Shown here piece after piece: positions 53,741 through 63,642 of a stretch of 64,000 nucleotides of DNA. Source of the DNA: CAWANF01 sp963783355 (GTDB taxonomy: Bacteria > Bacteroidota > Rhodothermia > Balneolales > DATFMH01); contig CAWANF010000001.1 in the NCBI GenBank assembly GCA_963783355.1, positions 1,054,001 to 1,118,000 of the forward strand. The letters are read 5' to 3'. The notes below the pieces were generated by a model that ran no database searches, was not told the DNA's origin, and saw nothing but the letters and a program-made list of their open reading frames with translations. How positions within the stretch are numbered: the first letter of the stretch is position 1; every line of letters begins with the position of its first letter. The translations under genes and the position numbers were made by a program.

Positions 53741-56723
53741 ATGGTAATGTCTACAAAAGTCTCTGCTTATTTTTTGATAATATCTATTGGTCTTAATATA
53801 AGTGTTGCAAATGCATATACGATATTCGGCTCATCAAAAAAGATTGAAAAAGGGGAGATGGGTTATTTCGTTGGTAAGGGAAATGGAAATTATACCGTCG
53901 GAAAATTAGACGGAGTACATTATTCGGTATCCAATGCTCCACCTGCAGCTGGTTTTACCTATCAGCCCACCGACACCATCAGGGTCGGAGATACCATTAC
54001 ATTTCAAAATTCTTCTACTGATCCGGACAATAATATAAAAAGTTACTCTTGGGATTTTAATGGTGACGGAAACGTTGACAGCCAGGATAAAGATCCGTCC
54101 TGGACACCAACAGATTATGGAGAATTCAGGATTACATTAACGGTTATTGATTCCGATAATGCATTGGATTCCATAACAAAAGTGGTCACTGTGTATCCGG
54201 CTGTGAAAAATTTTACTCCCGTCCGGATAACAAACGACGATGTGGATGATGTTGAGCCATCATGGGGTGGAAGTGATCTGTATTGGCTGAAGTGGGATGG
54301 CGGCCACAGTAACAATAAGGTGATGGATTATAATAATGGAGTCCGGAAATTCTTATGTAAATAGTTCATCAACATTATCTAATTCTGAATTAAGAGTGAT
54401 TGAGGAGCCGGTTTATATAGGAATTAGTTCTAACGATGCTCTCGAAAGGGTATATGTAAACGGTGTCTACCAAAATTCAAATTCTGCGACATCTAATTAT
54501 ATCTACAGAAATCCTTCTTATGATCCTATAAATCAACAGGTGGCTTATGTGGTCGGACAGGAAGCAAGCCATGTTCTTGGTATTGGAGACGATTTTATAA
54601 AACTTGACGGTTTTGCTGATATTGCTTTTCCCAGAATCCGTGGCAATAGTGTCTATTTTGCAGGAAAAAAAACAGGTAAATTAACTTTTGGGATATATAA
54701 ATATAGCTGGAAAAAGGGAGATTCGGACACCACAGGTACGGTTGCTACTATAGAGGATCGTGGGTTTAATTGTGGTGCATCCGGAAAGCTCGCCGGAAGA
54801 GATACATTATTGGGATTCGTGGCAAGTGATGATGGTTCAATTATTGCATGGCGTACAGAACAATTTCCTATCGAAGCAGAATATTACAATGCTTCAACAA
54901 ATTCGACCCAGATTTTGACCGACAAAGGCATTGAAAAGGGGGCACCGGTGGTCACCCCCGATGGTCGATATATCCTTACAAATTCAACATTGACGGATGT
55001 GGCAGATAACAAAGAATACAGTATTTACGGAGGATCTTTTACAGGCGGGGCGTATGTTCATTCCCTGGATACCGATGGACGGTATGCCGTATTTACTGAA
55101 GCCCGGCGAGTGTATGTTTATGACCGTGAACTGAATCAATACGAAATGGTTTGGGATGACGGCGAGGAACAACGTCATCCAACTATTGGTGCCGGCGGCA
55201 TTGCCTGGCAACAATTTGATGGACATGACTGGGAAATTTATAAAAGTCCGATACCCGGTTTTATGGTCCCTGAGCAAACCGACGGCAAAGATTTAAGCAA
55301 TTACAAAACCGGGAGCGTTGGGAATGCTGAGAATGCAGAGATTAGTGAGAAGGGACGTTATATTGTTTGGTTTGGCGAGATTGGAGGCAGAAGTCCGGAA
55401 GTATTCTTATATGATTCACAAACGAAGCAAACGCAACAAATCACTCATGATGGCTATAGCAAACTTACAATATCAAGTGGTGGACCTAACACGCTTTTTG
55501 TCAGTGAAAATACAAAAGTTATTATATGGGAAGAAACCGTAAATAATACGGCAGTCACTTGTATCTATCATATTGATTCAGGGCAAATAACAAAACTTAA
55601 TGGTGATCAACTCCCCCTCAAAATGAGTGAAGATGGGGCGGAGATATATTTATATAGTGCCCAGGAGCAAGATATTTATAACATTAATGACAGCAATACG
55701 ATAAAGCTCGATCATTACCCGATTGCTATCAGTTCCAACTTGGAATATATGGTGTATGGAGATGTAAACGGAGAGCACATTGAGGATATTCCTGGTAGAA
55801 ATAGTGAATTAATCAATCAGAATGTGAGCTTTGGGTTAGCTAATCTGTCAGATGTTTATGTTAGTGATGATGGAAATATTGTTACAATCGCAGGAGCTAA
55901 AAACAGCCAGGTTGGTTCGGAGGAAATTTACTTATACAATCACTCCACAAAAAAGCTCACTAATCTGACAAATAATGATATGGATGATGGTGCTCTGAGT
56001 ATGAGCAACGATGGGAAGAATTTATACTGGTTCCACGTTCAAAATACTCAAACATCAAAACTTGATTTATATCATTATAACATAGAAACCGGAGACTCGG
56101 AGCGAGTTGATACACTCCATGAGGAGTTATCATTCATTAAATCATATCATGAGACCTCTGTCAGTGCGGATGGCAACAGATTTACTTACGAGAAAAACAG
56201 GCCCGCTGACGAAGTTTATACTGTCTCTGGCAATATCTATTATTATGATAATCAAATCAAAAAGGTGAATCCTGTTACCAGCGATATCTTACTTGAGCTG
56301 ACTCCTGTAATAAGTGCCGACGGCTCGAGGATCGTATGGAAAGGCAGTACCGGTACCGGATCGCAGGCTACGAATGATATATGGAGCTATAATGCGGGGA
56401 GCAACTCTGCCACACCTGTTGAGCAACAAAAAGTGGGTTTACCTGAATCATTCAAACTAAAAGGAAATTATCCGAATCCTTTTAATCCTACAACTAAAAT
56501 CAGTTTTCAGTTACCGGAAAAAGCAGATGTTACTCTCCAGGTTTATAGTATTTTAGGTCAGTTGGTACAAACGCTTCACAAAGGTTTGATGCCGGCCGGA
56601 AATCATGAAGAAATCTTTTTTAATGCCAGGGACTTAGCGAGTGGCGTCTATTTTTACAGAATCATCGCAAAAGGTACCAATCATCGTTATATGGCAGTGG
56701 ATAAATTTTTATTGATCAAATAA
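53741..56723 (+). CDS. secreted PKD and beta-propeller protein with type IX sorting tail, one frameshift
   Basis: A large exported protein encoded in two frames, 53741-54364 and 54336-56723. It has an N-terminal signal (STKVSAYFLIISIGLNISVA), a PKD domain (SYSWDFNGDGNVDSQDKDPS, about 95-150), then TolB/WD40-like propeller repeats recognisable as repeated D-G-x-x-[IV]-W-[QRK] units. The C-terminus, FKLKGNYPNPFNPTTKISFQ to DKFLLIK, is a type A T9SS sorting domain, so it should be cleaved and displayed or released through T9SS. The frame changes at about 54336-54345 by one extra base, before which NNKVMDYNNG and after which GNSYVNSSSTLSNSE read well. Function unknown; surface binding or enzyme scaffold possible. 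Confidence 0.82.
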
Positions 56724-56760
56724 AAGATTGATAAAAAAAACCAAAATATTTTTCTACTCT

Positions 56761-56833
56761 ACTGCTAACTGCTAACTGCTAACTGCTAACTGCTAACTGC
56801 TAACTGCTAACTGCTAACTGCTAACTGCTAACT
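56761..56833. repeat. heptanucleotide tandem repeat
   Basis: About ten copies of the 7-bp unit ACTGCTA without interruption, between two convergent genes. Its right end includes the stop codon of the SPOR-domain gene (CTA at 56828-56830). Copy number is likely variable by slippage. Confidence 0.95.
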
Positions 56834-57430
56834 ATGTTTTAAACTGTCAACTTGGGTACTGTCGGAAAGGGCTTCGTCCTTTTGTTGATGTTTGTACATT
56901 TGATCAGGAGTTTGGTTGTAATTGATATTATCATGAACCATCCAGGAATCGGGAAACTTATGCTTTAATTCTTTTGAGAACTGAATAGCCTTTTTTCGAT
57001 CTAAAAAATCTCCGATGTGCACACGATAATATGGCTGTTTAAAAATAATGTAACCGTTGGCTTTGTAATGAATATTTTTTTGTTGAAAAATCCAGTCGTT
57101 GTATGCGTGTAAAGCCGCTTCTGCCGTACTTTTATTTTCGGAAGACAGAATCTGAATGCGATAACCGTAATTACGAACCACTTCGGTGTCTTCATTAGCC
57201 ACAGGTTTGAAAGCATCGGGTACAGAATTTTGATAAGATGAATATAAATCATTTAAACTATTCCGATACTGTACCATATCGTCTGGTGCTACATTGGTAT
57301 CAATGGTTTTTCCATTCGCCTCAACAAAATGGGTTCGGGTGGTGTCTTTTGAAGTGGGCCTGGATGAAGAACAGCCTGTACCAATGATCGCTAAAAAGGA
57401 TGTGTACGTTAAAATTTGATGCAATTTCAT
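56828..57430 (-). CDS. lipoprotein with SPOR domain
   Basis: About 200 residues. From ATG 57430 it reads MKLHQILTYTSFLAIIGTGC, a lipoprotein signal with Cys20 in the lipobox. The C-terminal half, YGYRIQILSSENKSTAEAAL followed by PYYRVHIGDFLDRKKAIQFS, is a SPOR domain that binds denuded peptidoglycan glycans at division sites. It probably acts in the periplasm, anchored to the outer membrane. The stop lies in a heptanucleotide repeat. Confidence 0.83.
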   Translation of the reverse strand: MKLHQILTYTSFLAIIGTGCSSSRPTSKDTTRTHFVEANGKTIDTNVAPDDMVQYRNSLNDLYSSYQNSVPDAFKPVANEDTEVVRNYGYRIQILSSENKSTAEAALHAYNDWIFQQKNIHYKANGYIIFKQPYYRVHIGDFLDRKKAIQFSKELKHKFPDSWMVHDNINYNQTPDQMYKHQQKDEALSDSTQVDSLKHS

Positions 57431-57499
57431 TATAGATAAGTTCATACAGCAACTCAATATTTTTTTGTATAACGATAACCTGAGTAAATTATTTCCGTA

Positions 57500-58363
57500 T
57501 CAGACACCTACCGGGTGCCAGGTCGTTTTTATCTCTTCAAACTCCTGAATAAGATACGGATTTTCAGCATCTTCTTTTAACCAATCCTTATAGCCTTTAA
57601 AGCTGACTCTTTTAACATTCAATGAGGCATTTTCCTGGATAATTTTTCGATACGAATCATCATCATTGGCATACCATATGGCATTAATATCCATATGAGA
57701 AGAAAAATGGGACACCAGCTCTTCTTTTTTCCCGGTTAAGATATTTACCACCCCGGCAGGCACGTCAGATGTCTGGATGACTTCTGCAAGTGAAATGCCG
57801 GTTAATGGATTCTTTTCGGACGTAAGCACTACGAGCGTATTGCCGCCAATAATTACGGCACTAATCATCGTGGCAAGACTTAATAATGGATAAGAATCGG
57901 GAGATATAGCACTAACAACACCGGTAGGTTCCGGAACTGAAAAGTTGAAATGAGCACTGGCAACGGGGTTGATAGTCCCGAATATTTGCTGATATTTGTC
58001 CGACCATCCCGCAAAATAGATAAACCGGTCAATTGCTGCATTAACCTCATTTTCAGCCTTGCTTTTGGAGTAGCCTGTTGTCATTAACTCATGGACAAAT
58101 TGCTCTTTTCGACCCTCGAGTATCTCGGCTATTCGATATAAAATTTGTCCGCGGTTATAAGCACTTTTAGATTCCCATCCCGGCTGGGCCTTTCTTGCAG
58201 CTACAACGGCATTTCTGAAATCTTTACGTGATGCCAGGCAGATGTTGGCAAAAGGCTTTCCGGATTTGTCTTCTAATATAAAATATCGACCGGATTCAGA
58301 TCGCGGGAATGCCCCGCCGATGTATAACTTATAGGTTTTCAAAACAGGTATTCTATTACTCAT
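57500..58363 (-). CDS. half-length aldehyde dehydrogenase homologue lacking the catalytic cysteine
   Basis: A 287-residue protein that aligns with the N-terminal, NAD-binding part of aldehyde dehydrogenases: KLYIGGAFPRSESGRYF, DKSGKPFANICLASRKDFRN and PTGVVSAISPDSYPLLSLAT (the usual PxGVxxxIxPWNxPL). It stops before the catalytic Cys domain, and no ELGGK-type motif is present. It is intact and not an obvious truncation of the neighbour: it has its own C-terminus. It overlaps the full-length gene by 1 bp. Such deoC-ALDH-short ALDH trios occur in other bacteria; a structural or regulatory partner of the active enzyme is a reasonable guess. Confidence 0.82.
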   Translation of the reverse strand: MSNRIPVLKTYKLYIGGAFPRSESGRYFILEDKSGKPFANICLASRKDFRNAVVAARKAQPGWESKSAYNRGQILYRIAEILEGRKEQFVHELMTTGYSKSKAENEVNAAIDRFIYFAGWSDKYQQIFGTINPVASAHFNFSVPEPTGVVSAISPDSYPLLSLATMISAVIIGGNTLVVLTSEKNPLTGISLAEVIQTSDVPAGVVNILTGKKEELVSHFSSHMDINAIWYANDDDSYRKIIQENASLNVKRVSFKGYKDWLKEDAENPYLIQEFEEIKTTWHPVGV

Positions 58364-59847
58364 CAGTTCAACTCCAAATAAGGTAAAAGTCCATGTAAAC
58401 CACCTTCACGGCCCATTCCGCTTTCTTTGTAACCACCGAACGGAGAGGTTGGATCAAATTTATTATACGTATTCGCCCAAACGACCCCGGAACGCATCTT
58501 CCGAGATACCTGGAAGATTTTGGATCCTTTATCGGTCCATACTCCACCAGAAAGGCCGTACGGTGTATTGTTAGCTTTTTTGATAACTTCTTCAGGAGTT
58601 CTGAAGGTCTGAATGGTCAATACTGGTCCGAATATTTCTTCTTTGACTATTCTGTGTGATTGGGATGCTTCCATAAAAAGGGTTGGACGGCACCAGTATC
58701 CCTGTTCGGGAACATGACATGAACTTTGATAAATGGAGGCTCCCTCATCTATACCGGAAGTGATCAGTTCATTAATTTTATCCAGTTGCATACGGGAATT
58801 GATAGCGCCAATGTCGGTGTTTTTATCCAGAGGATCACCAACAATGAGCGTTTCCATACGGGTTTTAAGTTTTGCGATAACTTCATCAGCAACACTTTCC
58901 TGGACAAACAACCGGGATCCGGCACAACATACATGTCCCTGATTGAAAAATATCGCATTGATGATTCCCTCCACTGCTTGTTCTATTGGTGCGTCTTCAA
59001 AGATGATATTGGCACCTTTTCCACCCAATTCCAGAGAATATTTTTTATTCGTTCCGGCCAGGTTCTTTTGAATAATCTTTCCAACTTCCGTAGAACCGGT
59101 AAAGGCTATTTTATTCACATCGGGATGATCGACAATGGCCGCTCCGGTTTTGCCCGCGCCGGTTATGATATTCACGACTCCGGGTGGTAAATCAGCTTCC
59201 TGGATTATCTCAGCTAACTTCATGGCCGTCAACGGAGTGGTTTCCGCGGGTTTCAAAACAACTGTATTGCCTGTTGCAAGGGCAGGAGCTATTTTCCAGG
59301 CGGCCATCAATAATGGAAAATTCCATGGAATAATTTGTCCGGCAACGCCAAGGGGCCGGGCTGTCCTTCCCGGAAAAGCATACTGAAGTTTGTCAGCCCA
59401 GCCGGCATAATAGAAAAAGTGTGCCGCAACCAAAGGTATATCGACATCACGGGATTCCCGTATCGGTTTACCGCCATCCAGCGATTCAATTACGGCAAAT
59501 TCACGTGCCCGTTCCTGGATGAGCCGGGCGATTCTGAAAATATATTTTCCACGTTCTCTATCCGAAATTTTCGACCATGTTTTATCGTAAGCTTTTCGTG
59601 CTGCTTTTACCGCTTTATCAACGTCGGCCGGTGTTGCTTCGGCTATTTTTGCCAGCTTTTTTTCATTTGAAGGATTAATGGTATCGAAATAACGGCTTTC
59701 TTCAGGTGCCGTGAATTTTCCGTCAATGAAAAGATCATATTGTTCTTTAAGATGAATATGATCGGTGCTTTCCGGTGCCGGTGCATATTCCCATTTCGAA
59801 TGAAAATCGAGTTTTTCGTTCTGTTTAGATTCTTTTTCTGTAAGCAT
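58363..59847 (-). CDS. aldehyde dehydrogenase (NAD-dependent)
   Basis: A 494-residue enzyme of complete ALDH type: LGVAGQIIPWNFPLLMAAWK, PAETTPLTAMKLAEIIQ, FTGSTEVGKIIQ, the general base Glu in LELGGKGANIIFEDA and the catalytic Cys in FNQGHVCCAGSRLF. It lies downstream of deoC on the same strand, so the likely substrate is acetaldehyde from deoxyribose 5-phosphate cleavage. The short homologue follows with a 1-bp overlap. Confidence 0.93.
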   Translation of the reverse strand: MLTEKESKQNEKLDFHSKWEYAPAPESTDHIHLKEQYDLFIDGKFTAPEESRYFDTINPSNEKKLAKIAEATPADVDKAVKAARKAYDKTWSKISDRERGKYIFRIARLIQERAREFAVIESLDGGKPIRESRDVDIPLVAAHFFYYAGWADKLQYAFPGRTARPLGVAGQIIPWNFPLLMAAWKIAPALATGNTVVLKPAETTPLTAMKLAEIIQEADLPPGVVNIITGAGKTGAAIVDHPDVNKIAFTGSTEVGKIIQKNLAGTNKKYSLELGGKGANIIFEDAPIEQAVEGIINAIFFNQGHVCCAGSRLFVQESVADEVIAKLKTRMETLIVGDPLDKNTDIGAINSRMQLDKINELITSGIDEGASIYQSSCHVPEQGYWCRPTLFMEASQSHRIVKEEIFGPVLTIQTFRTPEEVIKKANNTPYGLSGGVWTDKGSKIFQVSRKMRSGVVWANTYNKFDPTSPFGGYKESGMGREGGLHGLLPYLELN

Positions 59848-59902
59848 AAGCTTAAATCAATAGTGATAAAAAATCTGAAAAAATCAGTTTTAAAAGTTAG
59901 CG

Positions 59903-60817
59903 TCAGTCGTTGGAAAAGTAGTCGATTGATTGGTAAACGCCGGTTTCCTGTTTCACAATCTGCATGAGCAAATCATTGGCCAGAGAACTGGCTCCGAAAC
60001 GAAAATAATCCGGACTTAGCCAATCAACACCCAATGTTTCTTTAAGCATTACAAGATAGCGCAGGGCCGTTTTTGCATCCCTGATTCCACCCGCTGGTTT
60101 CATTCCAATCATATTCCCTGTTTTGAAAAAATAATCGCGAATGGCTTCCAGCATAACTAAGGTTACGGGCATGGTTGCGGCAGGAGATATTTTTCCTGTA
60201 GATGTTTTTATAAAATCAGCCCCGGCATAAATAGCGATATCACTGGCTTTTCGCACGTTCTCCAGTGTGCCTAATTCACCGGTTTCCAGTATTACTTTCA
60301 AATGGATATCACCACAAACCGATTTTATTTCTGCTATCTCATCAAAGACATAACCATTTTCGCCTCGCAAAAAATGACCACGGGAAATAACCATATCTAT
60401 TTCATCAGCACCTTCATCGAGGGCGTATCGCACTTCATCAACCTTTACTTGTCGTGTTGTCATGCCGCTTGGAAATGCCGTGGCAACACTGGCAACATGA
60501 ATTCCCGAACCCCGTAACGACTCTTTTGCAATCCTGACGAGACTTGGATATACGCAAACAGCCGCCACATTCGGAATATCCTTAATTTCTGAATGCGGGT
60601 GCATCGCCTTATAACATAATTGCCTGACTTTACCGGGAGAATCCTGCCCCTCGAGTGTTGTTAAATCGACCATGCTCAGCGCCAGTTTCAGGGCAAACAT
60701 TTTGGATTCTTTTTTTATACTGCGCGTATTTAAACGAGCCACTCGCTCTTCAACCCCAACCTGATCGATAGGAATTGTTTTATGAAAATCTGGAATGTCC
60801 AAAGTTTGAATACTCAT
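59903..60817 (-). CDS. deoC: deoxyribose-phosphate aldolase
   Basis: A 304-residue class I aldolase that splits 2-deoxyribose 5-phosphate into glyceraldehyde 3-phosphate and acetaldehyde. The Schiff-base lysine lies in ADFIKTSTGK and the second lysine in GMKPAGGIRD; DLTTLEGQDSPGKVRQLCYK marks the start of the barrel. About 45-80 residues longer at the N-terminus than bacterial DeoC, like the longer DeoC group. It heads the deoC-ALDH-ALDH operon, which would allow growth on DNA-derived deoxyribose. Confidence 0.95.
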   Translation of the reverse strand: MSIQTLDIPDFHKTIPIDQVGVEERVARLNTRSIKKESKMFALKLALSMVDLTTLEGQDSPGKVRQLCYKAMHPHSEIKDIPNVAAVCVYPSLVRIAKESLRGSGIHVASVATAFPSGMTTRQVKVDEVRYALDEGADEIDMVISRGHFLRGENGYVFDEIAEIKSVCGDIHLKVILETGELGTLENVRKASDIAIYAGADFIKTSTGKISPAATMPVTLVMLEAIRDYFFKTGNMIGMKPAGGIRDAKTALRYLVMLKETLGVDWLSPDYFRFGASSLANDLLMQIVKQETGVYQSIDYFSND

Positions 60818-61093
60818 AAATTATCATTTAAAATATTTTACAGTCACAGGTACATGACAGGTTGTCTCTCCGGAATTGGGATGAATAATATGTCGTATAA
60901 TTTTACAAATGTAAAAAAAGAAGACAATTGTATCAGATTTCTTTAATTTCACCTGTTTTCATAAGTCGAATATTAGGCATACTCCAGTTAATTATCCAGT
61001 TATCAATTAATTAAATAAGTGTGCAGGAAAGGATGAGAGAAGGGTAATATTATTAATATGTTAAAAACAGACCTTAGGAATAAATATTTAATT

Positions 61094-63055
61094 ATGAGGA
61101 ATTTGATACAAAAAAAAATTACCGGAGCGGCATTAGCTCTTTTATTGATAACGGCCCCAAAAATTTATGCACAATATAATCCTAATCAAAAAGTAGATAC
61201 TTCCTTTGTTTCGCCCGAAGTGGTAGTGTCTTCAACAAGAGTACCGCAGACGATAGAGCAAACAGGTAGAAATATTACGGTGATTTCCCAGCAGGAGATT
61301 CAGCAACTTCCGGTTCATTCCGTCGATGAACTCCTTCGGTATATTCCTGGTGTTGAAGTACAATCGAGAAACGGGTTTGGCACTCAGTCGGATTTCAGCA
61401 TCAGGGGAAGTACGTTTTCCCAGGTGTTGGTTTTAATTGACGGACTGAAATTAAATGATCCCCTGACCGGGCATTTCGATAGTAATATTCCGATATCACC
61501 AGCTGAAATTCAGAGAATTGAAGTCCTTCGCGGGCCCGCTGCCGCAATGTATGGTGCCGACGCAATGGGCGGGGTGATTCAAATTATCACCAAGACATTT
61601 GCAAATAAGACTTCCGACCAGACGAGTTTGAGCAGCTCCATTAATTATGGACAAAATCAATTAATTGATAGTCATTCTGGGTTTTTCTATAAAAAAGGCA
61701 ATATCCGGACAGGGGGTGGATATCTTATTAATGAATCTCCAGGGCAGGAACTCGGTTCAGGAACTAAAAATTATTTTGATAATCGAACATTATCAGGTTC
61801 CTTTGGATATCATTTTTCTAAAAAATGGGATGTTGTTGGCCGTACAGCTTACGATTACCATAATTTTAACGCAAAGTATTTTTATACCAGCAGTCCGTAT
61901 GACAAAGCGACGGAACAAACCCGCGGCTGGTGGAATCAATTGCGTGTGCGCCATTTAAATACGAATGGATATACCGATCTTGATCTCGGGTTTAAAAGGA
62001 ATATCGATCATTACGTATTTAATCCTGCTTTTCCGCCGGCTAATCATCACGTTACCAAGTTCTGGGATATGCAGGTAAACCATTACCAGCGTTATTCTCA
62101 TGTTTTTAGCCTGAATTCCGGAGTACAGGCCGATAATCGGAACATCGTAAGTAATGATCGGGGCATTCATAACGACTGGCATGGTGGAATATATGCGGTT
62201 GGATTTTTTCAGCCCATTTCTCAATTAAGCCTGACGACTAGTTTTAGAGGTGATTACGACCAAAATTATGGCTTTGAATTGTTGCCACAACTGAACGCAT
62301 CATATGGGAGCGGAAAGTGGATTTTTAGGGCAGCCGCTGGTAGGAGTATTCGTGCGGCGGATTTTACCGAACGTTATATATCAAATAATTTGCCAGGACC
62401 GTTGTCACCCGGGAGAAATATCGGAAATCCAAACCTGAAAGCGGAGCAGGCATGGTCGGCCGAAGCCGGTTTTGATGTTTTTCCGGTATCCGGTTTAAAA
62501 TTCGTAACTACGCTTTTCACTCGGAGATCTTCTAATCTGATTGATTATGTGATGACAAATGCCGCTAATATCCAAAATAACGGTAATTTGCAGCCCAATG
62601 CCGATTATTTGTATGCGGAAAATATAAAATCTGTGAATACGACCGGTCTTGAAATGGAAGGCTGGCTGAGCCAGAGGCTGGATAATAACTGGAATCTTCA
62701 ATATGAAATAGGGTACACCTATCTCTATTCAAAAAGTGCTAAAGGTGTCATTTCAAAATATGTATCCAATCATGCAGGCAATATGATAAGCACCAATTTG
62801 ATATTGAATAACAGGCGGTTCGATTTGGGAATAAATGGATTGTGGAAACAAAGGAATCCGGAGTTTTCTCAAAGTATTAACAGCGGGATGTCGAATGAAT
62901 ATATGGTATGGAATATTAAAGCCGGGTACAAAATCTATAGGAATATCTCATTCAATGTGCAGGTTGAAAACCTGTTGAACGCCCAATATCAGGATATTCT
63001 GGGAGCGAAGATGCCCAATCGCTGGATGATGGCCGGTTTTAGCTGGAATATGTAA
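61094..63055 (+). CDS. TonB-dependent outer-membrane receptor (BtuB-like)
   Basis: A 653-residue outer-membrane transporter. From ATG 61094 it has signal MRNLIQKKITGAALALLLIT ending near YAQ. The plug domain shows PEVVVSSTRVPQTIEQTGRN, VDELLRYIPGVEVQSRNGFG, IRGSTFSQVLVLIDGLKLND and EIQRIEVLRGPAAAMYGADA. The 22-strand barrel follows and ends RWMMAGFSWNM. The plug is closest in style to BtuB/FepA-like vitamin or siderophore receptors. No cobalamin riboswitch is visible upstream, so the ligand is unknown. An ATG at 61058 is the alternative start. Confidence 0.9.
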   Translation: MRNLIQKKITGAALALLLITAPKIYAQYNPNQKVDTSFVSPEVVVSSTRVPQTIEQTGRNITVISQQEIQQLPVHSVDELLRYIPGVEVQSRNGFGTQSDFSIRGSTFSQVLVLIDGLKLNDPLTGHFDSNIPISPAEIQRIEVLRGPAAAMYGADAMGGVIQIITKTFANKTSDQTSLSSSINYGQNQLIDSHSGFFYKKGNIRTGGGYLINESPGQELGSGTKNYFDNRTLSGSFGYHFSKKWDVVGRTAYDYHNFNAKYFYTSSPYDKATEQTRGWWNQLRVRHLNTNGYTDLDLGFKRNIDHYVFNPAFPPANHHVTKFWDMQVNHYQRYSHVFSLNSGVQADNRNIVSNDRGIHNDWHGGIYAVGFFQPISQLSLTTSFRGDYDQNYGFELLPQLNASYGSGKWIFRAAAGRSIRAADFTERYISNNLPGPLSPGRNIGNPNLKAEQAWSAEAGFDVFPVSGLKFVTTLFTRRSSNLIDYVMTNAANIQNNGNLQPNADYLYAENIKSVNTTGLEMEGWLSQRLDNNWNLQYEIGYTYLYSKSAKGVISKYVSNHAGNMISTNLILNNRRFDLGINGLWKQRNPEFSQSINSGMSNEYMVWNIKAGYKIYRNISFNVQVENLLNAQYQDILGAKMPNRWMMAGFSWNM

Positions 63056-63087
63056 GGCTGCAAAATGCACTATTACGTTTTAACATT

Positions 63088-63630
63088 TTATTTGACAAGC
63101 TTTGATATGGACTTGAAGGTGTCGTTTCCGGCATAACGGCATAATTCAAACAGAATTGATTCGTAAGTCGTAATGATAGCACCTTCTGTCCGCATTCTCT
63201 CGATGGCGATACTTTTATCATGAGCTTTTCTGGATGAAACACAATCCTCTATTACAATGGGAACAAATCCTTTATCCAAAAGATCTAAAGTAGTTTGTTG
63301 GACACAGATATGAGATTCGATGCCGGCAATGATTACCTTATTTTTGCCGGTTGAGTCCAGTTTCTTCATAAATTTATCATCGTCACAACAACTGAACGAT
63401 ATCTTTTCAACAGGCTTTGAATTAACCAGAGTCTGTTGAATGGAATGAATAGTGGGGCCCAGGCCTTTCGTGTACTGTTGGGTCACAATGATTGATAAAT
63501 CCAAAAGCTGCAGGCCCTGAATCAGAATGGAAGTATTACGTGCTAATTGCTCATGCTCAAAAATATGAGGAAACAAGCGTTCCTGAATATCAACTATCAG
63601 GGCAATGGTGTCTTCTTTAAGAATTCTCAT
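63088..63630 (-). CDS. isochorismatase-fold cysteine hydrolase
   Basis: A 180-residue hydrolase with the catalytic triad of the family: Asp in ALIVDIQERL, Lys in VEKISFSCCDD, and Cys in AGIESHICVQQT. The pattern and length are those of YcaC/YrdC-like isochorismatase hydrolases acting on amide or ester bonds of unknown substrates; nicotinamidase is less likely. Soluble; single gene next to the partial glycosyltransferase. Confidence 0.88.
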   Translation of the reverse strand: MRILKEDTIALIVDIQERLFPHIFEHEQLARNTSILIQGLQLLDLSIIVTQQYTKGLGPTIHSIQQTLVNSKPVEKISFSCCDDDKFMKKLDSTGKNKVIIAGIESHICVQQTTLDLLDKGFVPIVIEDCVSSRKAHDKSIAIERMRTEGAIITTYESILFELCRYAGNDTFKSISKLVK

Positions 63631-63642
63631 AAATGAAAGTAT

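Noticed and set aside
56761..56833. Heptanucleotide array considered as CRISPR
   Set aside because: Units are 7 bp with no spacers; it is a simple tandem repeat.
60818..61093. Possible cobalamin riboswitch before the BtuB-like receptor
   Set aside because: I could not find a B12 box or the expected paired core, so no riboswitch is claimed.
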